From assembly GCF_030867145.1 (NCBI RefSeq), contig NC_134443.1, forward strand, positions 1,674,001 through 1,738,000: DNA of 64,000 nt, in the 5' to 3' direction. The number at the start of each line of letters is the position of its first letter. The first letter of the stretch is position 1. Of this stretch, positions 59,034-64,000 are shown piece by piece. The notes below the pieces were generated by a model. The model had not been told where the DNA came from, searched no databases, and worked only from the letters and a program-made list of their open reading frames with translations. This DNA is from Opisthocomus hoazin (lineage: Eukaryota > Chordata > Aves > Opisthocomiformes > Opisthocomidae). Made by a program: the position numbers and the translations under genes.

Positions 59034-60394
59034 CCAGCCCCCGCGGCACAGCCACGGCGCGGCTCGGTGCGCCCGCGAGCCGGCTCGGAGCGCGGTGCTC
59101 CTCTCCACCCAGCCCCAGCCCGCGGGGCTGCACCATCCTCCCTTCCCTCCCCATCGCCGCTGCCTCCGGTTCGCCCGGCGGTAGCGGTCCCCGGCCATCG
59201 GCGCGAGGATGGAAGCGCTCTGCAAGCGCCGGCTCGTCCGGCACGGGAGCTCTGCCCCTGTTTTGGCAGCCACGTTGGGCTCCTTCCTCTGCCCAGACCA
59301 AGGGACTTGGACCAAAACTGGGGTTGCAAACCCAGCCCTCCCCGTGCAAGGACGCGAGCTGATGCTCTCGGATTCGCCCTGCAGCACCTCGCGGTGCAGA
59401 ACCTCGGGACAAGAGGATGGGAAAACTTGAGGAGGCTCTTAAAGCCCTGTTTAACTTTTTTTTCTTTTTGCTGTACTTTCAAACTGGGCAAATACTTCGG
59501 CTGCTTCGTCTGGGTGCTAAACTAAGAGAAAGTGAAAATAATACCGGTGGTAGAAAGCAGAATAAGGAAAGGCAGCTGCCTTCGCCCAGATGCACGCACC
59601 CAGGCTGCTGCGGTTGTGGTGCCGGCTGGTTCCCAAGAGCTCGCTGCTCCCTGGGACCCGCCAAACCTCGCAGCACCCCGCTCCGCCTTGCTTCGTGCCG
59701 TGACGGAGCTGCTTGCGGTCCTCTGCGATGCCGCGCGGCCGTGCCGGGGTGCTGTGGCAGGAGGCGGGCCGGGCTCGGGGGAAAACAGGGCAAGGACGGT
59801 GGCTGGTGCCATCCTGCTCCACTGCTTTGATGTGTTCCTGCGTGGGGTTTGGTTCTTGGATGAAATATTTGTACGTGAAGCGCCGTGGCTGGGGCGTTAG
59901 GCGGCTTCCCAGCAGAGCTTTGGGATGGAGAGCGGCTCTCCGATGCGGCAGCGGCTGCATCCCGCCGGGCTGCGTGTCCGTGTGTCCCCCCCTCCCCGAG
60001 CAGGGACTCACAGGGCCCATCCCCACCCTCCCCGCTCCCCAGACCCACCCAGAGCCGGCGGCTGAGCAGAACGCAGGGGAAGGCATCAATTTTCCGGCGC
60101 TGCTGGACAGACAGACGCTGCCCGCGCTGGGAAGCCTCTTCCCGTGCGCGCTGCTCTTTGTCTTTGTGCAGAGAGTAAATTATTCAGTGACGAAACTGGA
60201 GATGACTTTGAAGTGCCTGGCACAGGAGAGCCCTCTAGGAGCTATTGGAATAAAAATGCAAGAGGCATCTGAGCTCAGTTCCTGTCTGCATATGATTTTG
60301 GGTGAAACCAGGCCGTTATTGACGAGCCCGTGGAGTAATTTGTTTATTCTCTGAATTTTCACAGTATGTGACCGGCTTGGTTTTGAGTTAATGC
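59034..60394. other. 3' flank of the CD84-like gene
   Basis: Contains the probable 3' UTR. A T-rich patch lies at 59448-59475 and less GC-rich sequence at 60150-60390. No further exon was recognised. Confidence 0.4.
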
Positions 60395-60706
60395 CAGAAT
60401 CCCAGCATGGGGGGGTTGGCAGGGCCCTCTGGGGATCCCCCAGCCCAACCCCCTGCCCAAGCAGGGTCACCCAGAGCAGGGGGCACAGCACCGCGGCCAG
60501 GGGGGCTGGAATATCTCCAGAGAAGGAGACTCCACAGCCTCCCTGGGCAGCCTGGGCCAGGGCTCCGTCACCCTCAGAGGGAAGAAATTCTTCCTCGGGT
60601 TCAGCTGGAGCTTCCTCTGCTCCAGTTTGTGCCCGTTGCCCCTTGTCCTGTCACTGGGCACCACTGGAAAGAGTTTGGCCCTGTCCTCCTGACACCCACT
60701 CTTGAG
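60395..60706 (-). mobile_element. CR1 LINE fragment, young type, antisense
   Basis: Complement of the CR1 3' end: AGAATCCCAGCATGGGGGGG through to TGACACCCACTCTTGAGATA. Nearly identical to the copies at 61823 and 26946. Its 5' end runs into an AT repeat. Confidence 0.92.
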
Positions 60707-60790
60707 ATATTTATTTTTATATATACATATAGTTCCTCAAATATATATATAGAGAGAGAGTGTTTATATATATATATAGTTCCTCAAATT
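60707..60790. repeat. AT-rich microsatellite with a repeated TAGTTCCTCAAAT word
   Basis: (TA)n and (GA)n runs alternate with TAGTTCCTCAAA, which occurs twice (about 60730 and 60778). It joins the 5' end of the adjacent CR1. Confidence 0.85.
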
Positions 60791-61158
60791 TGTGCTGACC
60801 AACTAAAAATCTCTACCTCAGTGGGCCAGGCATTTCGCCAAGGGATTCACCCGTGTGGCACCAGCTCTGTCCTCAGCACTCCAACCCCGAGCCTGGACAG
60901 AGCGGTGGTGGCACCAGGGGCTGGCCCGGAGGGAGCCGGCGTGGTGCTGGGGCATCACCTCCACCCTCGCCCACGCTACCGGGGCTCCAGCCCTTACCCC
61001 AGAAATGACCTCCCCGGGGGGACGGTTTCTGGCCATTAATCACCCGATTTCAGCGCCCACACCTCGAGCTGGCAGGAAGCCGTTGCTGGGGCAGAAAGGG
61101 GAAGGAAGACGTCGCAAGAGGGGGAGCGGCGGCGGGGGGCTCGGCGGGGCAGAGCAGG

Positions 61159-63948
61159 ATGGAGCCCAGAGGCGTCGGGACGGGCTGGCTCTGCGTCGCG
61201 GTGCTCTGCGCCGGAGCTGGTGAGTGGGGCTGGGGGGGGGTTGCGGCGTGGGGTCCGGAGGGTCCCCCCGACCCGTGGGGCTGGAGGGAGGAGGAGGAAG
61301 GGGTGATGTGAAGGCAGCGGGTGCACCACCACGATGCCTTCCCGGGGGAGCCTTTGCAGGAGGGTGGGATGCTCGTTCGTGGCGGGGCAAGGCTCAGGCC
61401 GCCTGCTTTATTGCTTGGCTCGCGTCTGGCTCGTGTGTTGGGCTCTCCTGGGCCCTCCCGTGCCTCAAAACTGCACCCTGGGCTCCCCTGCCCCCACCCA
61501 GCCCTTAGCTGGCCAAGCAATGGGGTCGCTCGCTGCCCACCCAGCCCCTGTCGCACCCGGGAGCGTAGCCCTGTGGGGTGCTTTGCTCGGGGACCCCGTT
61601 CCGCACCGCAGAGCGCTGGTCCGTGCCGGCCCCGCTGCCGGTTGCCCAACCTCCGGCAGCTCCACGGGGCCGCGTCAGCGTGACGGCACCCGGCAGCGTG
61701 GGGCCATGCTCGACTCCCAGCCAGCCCTCGGCTTGGTCTCCCCAGCATCCACCGCGGCACCCACCTCCCGAGGCCGGAGGGGAGAAGGTTTGCCTTTTTT
61801 TGGCTCCATCCTTGCCTTTCACAGAATCCCAGCATGGTCAGGGTTGGCAGGGCCCTCTGGGGGTCCCCCAGCCCAACCCCCTGCCCAAGCAGGGTCACCC
61901 AGAGCAGCGGGCACAGCACCGCGGCCAGGGGGGTTGGAATATCTCCAGAGAAGGAGACTCCACAGCCTCCCTGGGCAGCCTGGGCCAGGGCTCCGTCACC
62001 CTCAGAGGGAAGAAGTTCTTCCTTGGGTTCAGCTGGAGCTTCCTCTGCTCCAGTTTGTGCCCGTTGCCCCTTGTCCTGTCGCTGGGCACCACTGGAAAGA
62101 GCCTGGCCCTGGCCTCCTGACCCCCACCCTGCAGATATTGAGAGGCATTTCTAAGGTCCCCTCGCAGCCTTCTCTTCTCCAGGCTGAACAAGCCCAGCTC
62201 CCTCAGCCTCTCCTCATAGCAGAGATGCTCCAGTCCCCTCCTCATCCTCGCAGCCCTCCGCTGGACTCTCTCCAGTAGCTCCTCATCTTTCTTGAACTGG
62301 GGAGCCCAGCACTGGACCCAGCACTGCAGATGGGGCCTTCCCAGGGCAGAGCAGAGGGGGAGGAGAACCTCCCTCGCCCTGCTGCCCACACTCCTCCTCA
62401 TGCACCCTAGGATCCATTGCCCTTCTGGGCACCCAGGGCACGCTGCTGGCTCATGGTCACCCTGTCGTCCCCCAGCACTCCCAGTCACTCTCCGCAGAGC
62501 TGCTCCCAGCAGGTCCCCCCCAGCCTGTGCTGGTGCCTGGGGTCGTTTCCCTGCGCTGCGGTGCAGGCTGAGCCCCCGCTGCGGGGCCATGGTGGGGTCG
62601 GCGCAGCCCCCAGCCCTGCAGCTCCGTTCCTGATCCTTGGGGGCTGTTCTGGTTTGGGGAGGTGTTGACTTGACTCAAGGACCCTTGTTCCCAGCTCTTG
62701 ACCTCAAAGGAGAGGAGCCAGGACATCCAAGCACCACGCAGCGTGACGACGTCCTGGAGCCAACGGGTGACCCCACCACGAGCATCGTGGATGTGGAGGA
62801 GCTGACGACGTGGCCAACGGCCACCCCAACCCCTCTGTGGTCCGGGGACCCCCCCACCACCCCTGTGCCGATACAAGCGGGTGCTGCAGGGAACAAAACC
62901 CGTGAGTTCCATGGAGAAAGGCAGAGACGTGGCTCGGGAATGTGCCACCATCCTTGGACGGTCCTGTACCCCCCAGGGACCCCCCCAGTGCCTGCCACCA
63001 CCCCCCCCAGCCACCTCTGCAGGCAGCATGCCCACATCTCTTATCTCTTCCCACAGAAAACACATCGGCTGTTCCAGTTAGGTACTGGGCCCCGGTTATT
63101 TTTGTGGTGGTTGCTCTGGTCGTGCTCTTCTTCACCTACCGGCGTACCAGGGGGGAAGGTGAGCTCCCCGCCGCGGCACCGGCACCTCCCGCCCCGCTCA
63201 GCCGCGCTGGGGGGCAGGAAGGGGTGACAGCCACCTCGCAGCCCACATCCTCAGCGCGGCGAGAGGTGCCGCAGAAAGTCGGTTATTCCGGGGTGGCTCC
63301 GTGGGAGGGGGGTCTGGCTTCGTGCCGGGAGGGGGCCAGGAGCAGGCGGTCCCCAGAAACCCCTTTGGCCACGGCTCAGCTGCACGGGGAGGGCTCCCCA
63401 TTGCTCAGGTCTGGCTTTAAAAGTCCAGAAGTTGAACCCATAACTCCCTTTTCTGCTCAATTTTGCATCACTCGGTGCCAGCTCTGCCCTTCCCCCCCAC
63501 CCCCACCCCGAGGCTTCTCCTCTGCTTTAACACAACCCTCCAGCTCGGGGATTTTTCTCCTCCTGCGAAGCAAACCCCAAAGCTCGCCAGCTCATCCCCC
63601 ACCTTGCCAGGAGGGTCTTGCTGGGCTTTGCGCAAAGCCCATTTTCCGTCTGAACCCGAGGAAGAACTTCTTCCCTCTGAGGGTGACGGAGCCCTGGCCC
63701 AGGCTGCCCAGGGAGGCTGTGGAGTCTCCTTCTCTGGAGATATTCCAGCCCCGCCTGGACAAGGTCCTGTGCAGCCTGCTCTGGGTGACCCTGCTTCGGC
63801 AGGGGGGCTGGACTAGACGACCCACAGAGGTCCCTTCCAACCCCTACTATTCTGTGATTCTGTGATTTGGCCCCGCTCTTGTAACACCCGGGTGTCCCCC
63901 GGCCCGCAGGGACCCAGGACCAAGCCGCCTCCGCCAGCAGCTCTTCAG
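61159..63948 (+). CDS. Mucin-like type I membrane protein, 5' part (gene runs off the window)
   Basis: Four exons, all phase 1 with GT/AG ends: 61159-61219 (signal, [20 protein letters not shown]), 62695-62901 (69 codons rich in Thr/Pro/Asp/Glu), 63057-63158 (membrane) and 63910-63948 (Ser/Ala/Gln-rich start of the tail). The last donor, at 63949, shows the gene continues past the window. The ectodomain ([39 protein letters not shown]) has no cysteine and looks like an O-glycosylated stalk, with two NxT N-glycosylation sites (NKT and NTS) near the membrane. The helix is [19 protein letters not shown], followed by RRTRGEG. No Ig exon was found in intron 1, which is about half CR1. The exon pattern matches a SLAM receptor with its Ig exons missing, but an unrelated mucin-type receptor is equally possible. 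I do not recognise a known family. Confidence 0.65.
61823..62570 (-). mobile_element. CR1 LINE fragment, longest copy, antisense
   Basis: About 750 bp. The 3' end is at 61823 (AGAATCCCAGCATGGTCAGG). It extends past the usual breakpoint into the region complementary to the end of the reverse-transcriptase reading frame and beyond (GCTCATGGTCACCCTGTCGT, CTCTCCGCAGAGCTGCTCCC). It lies in intron 1 of the mucin-like gene. Confidence 0.9.
63640..63868 (+). mobile_element. CR1 LINE 3' fragment
   Basis: From CTGAACCCGAGGAAGAACTT to TATTCTGTGATTCTGTGATT, in sense. It ends about 42 bp before the exon at 63910. Confidence 0.92.
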
Positions 63949-64000
63949 GTGAGACGCGGCCGGCGCGAGCCCGGCGAGGCCGCTCGCTCTCCCATGGCGG

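Noticed and set aside
61334-62278. 314-residue + frame in intron 1 of the mucin-like gene
   Set aside because: The second half is the reverse strand of CR1. The first half has no Ig or other recognisable fold, and no exon with phase-1 ends was convincing.

Overview
The window looks like an avian microchromosome. It is very GC-rich with many CpGs. It carries a dozen fragments of CR1, the main LINE of birds, and dense GC-rich minisatellites. Its genes are small-intron immunoglobulin-superfamily receptors of the CD2/SLAM type, joined by phase-1 introns. No tRNA, rRNA, CRISPR or bacterial feature was seen. All gene models below were built by eye from reading frames, splice sites and intron phase.

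Left part (about 1-22.5 kb): almost no coding sequence. One convincing coding exon lies on the minus strand (14906-14957). It is a signal-peptide exon resembling the first coding exon of KIRREL1 and sits in a CpG-island promoter. If that is right, 1-14.9 kb is the start of its first intron and 15.3-22.5 kb is upstream DNA. This part is a patchwork of about eleven minisatellites and satellite-like arrays, separated by AT-rich, non-repetitive islands that look like conserved non-coding elements. No CR1 was recognised here.

Right part (about 22.7-64 kb): a compact SLAM-family cluster. In order: a minus-strand gene with a single V-type Ig domain (22757-24040); CD244/2B4 (+); CD48 (+); SLAMF1 (+); a CD84/SLAMF6-type gene (+); and the 5' part of a mucin-like type I membrane protein (+), cut by the window end. 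The order CD244 - CD48 - SLAMF1 - CD84-like matches the mammalian cluster read in reverse, but LY9 and SLAMF7 are not between CD244 and CD48. CD244 and its GPI-anchored ligand CD48 are direct neighbours. The tails of CD244, SLAMF1 and the CD84-like protein keep tyrosine switch motifs (ITSM, TxYxxV/I), the docking sites for SAP/EAT-2 adaptors. CD48 ends in a GPI signal instead.

Twelve CR1 fragments fill introns and spacers in this half, several just upstream of splice acceptors. A 183-bp, nearly identical, inverted copy of the start of the CD244 V exon lies 4.3 kb upstream of the real exon. It is either a very recent rearrangement or an assembly artefact.
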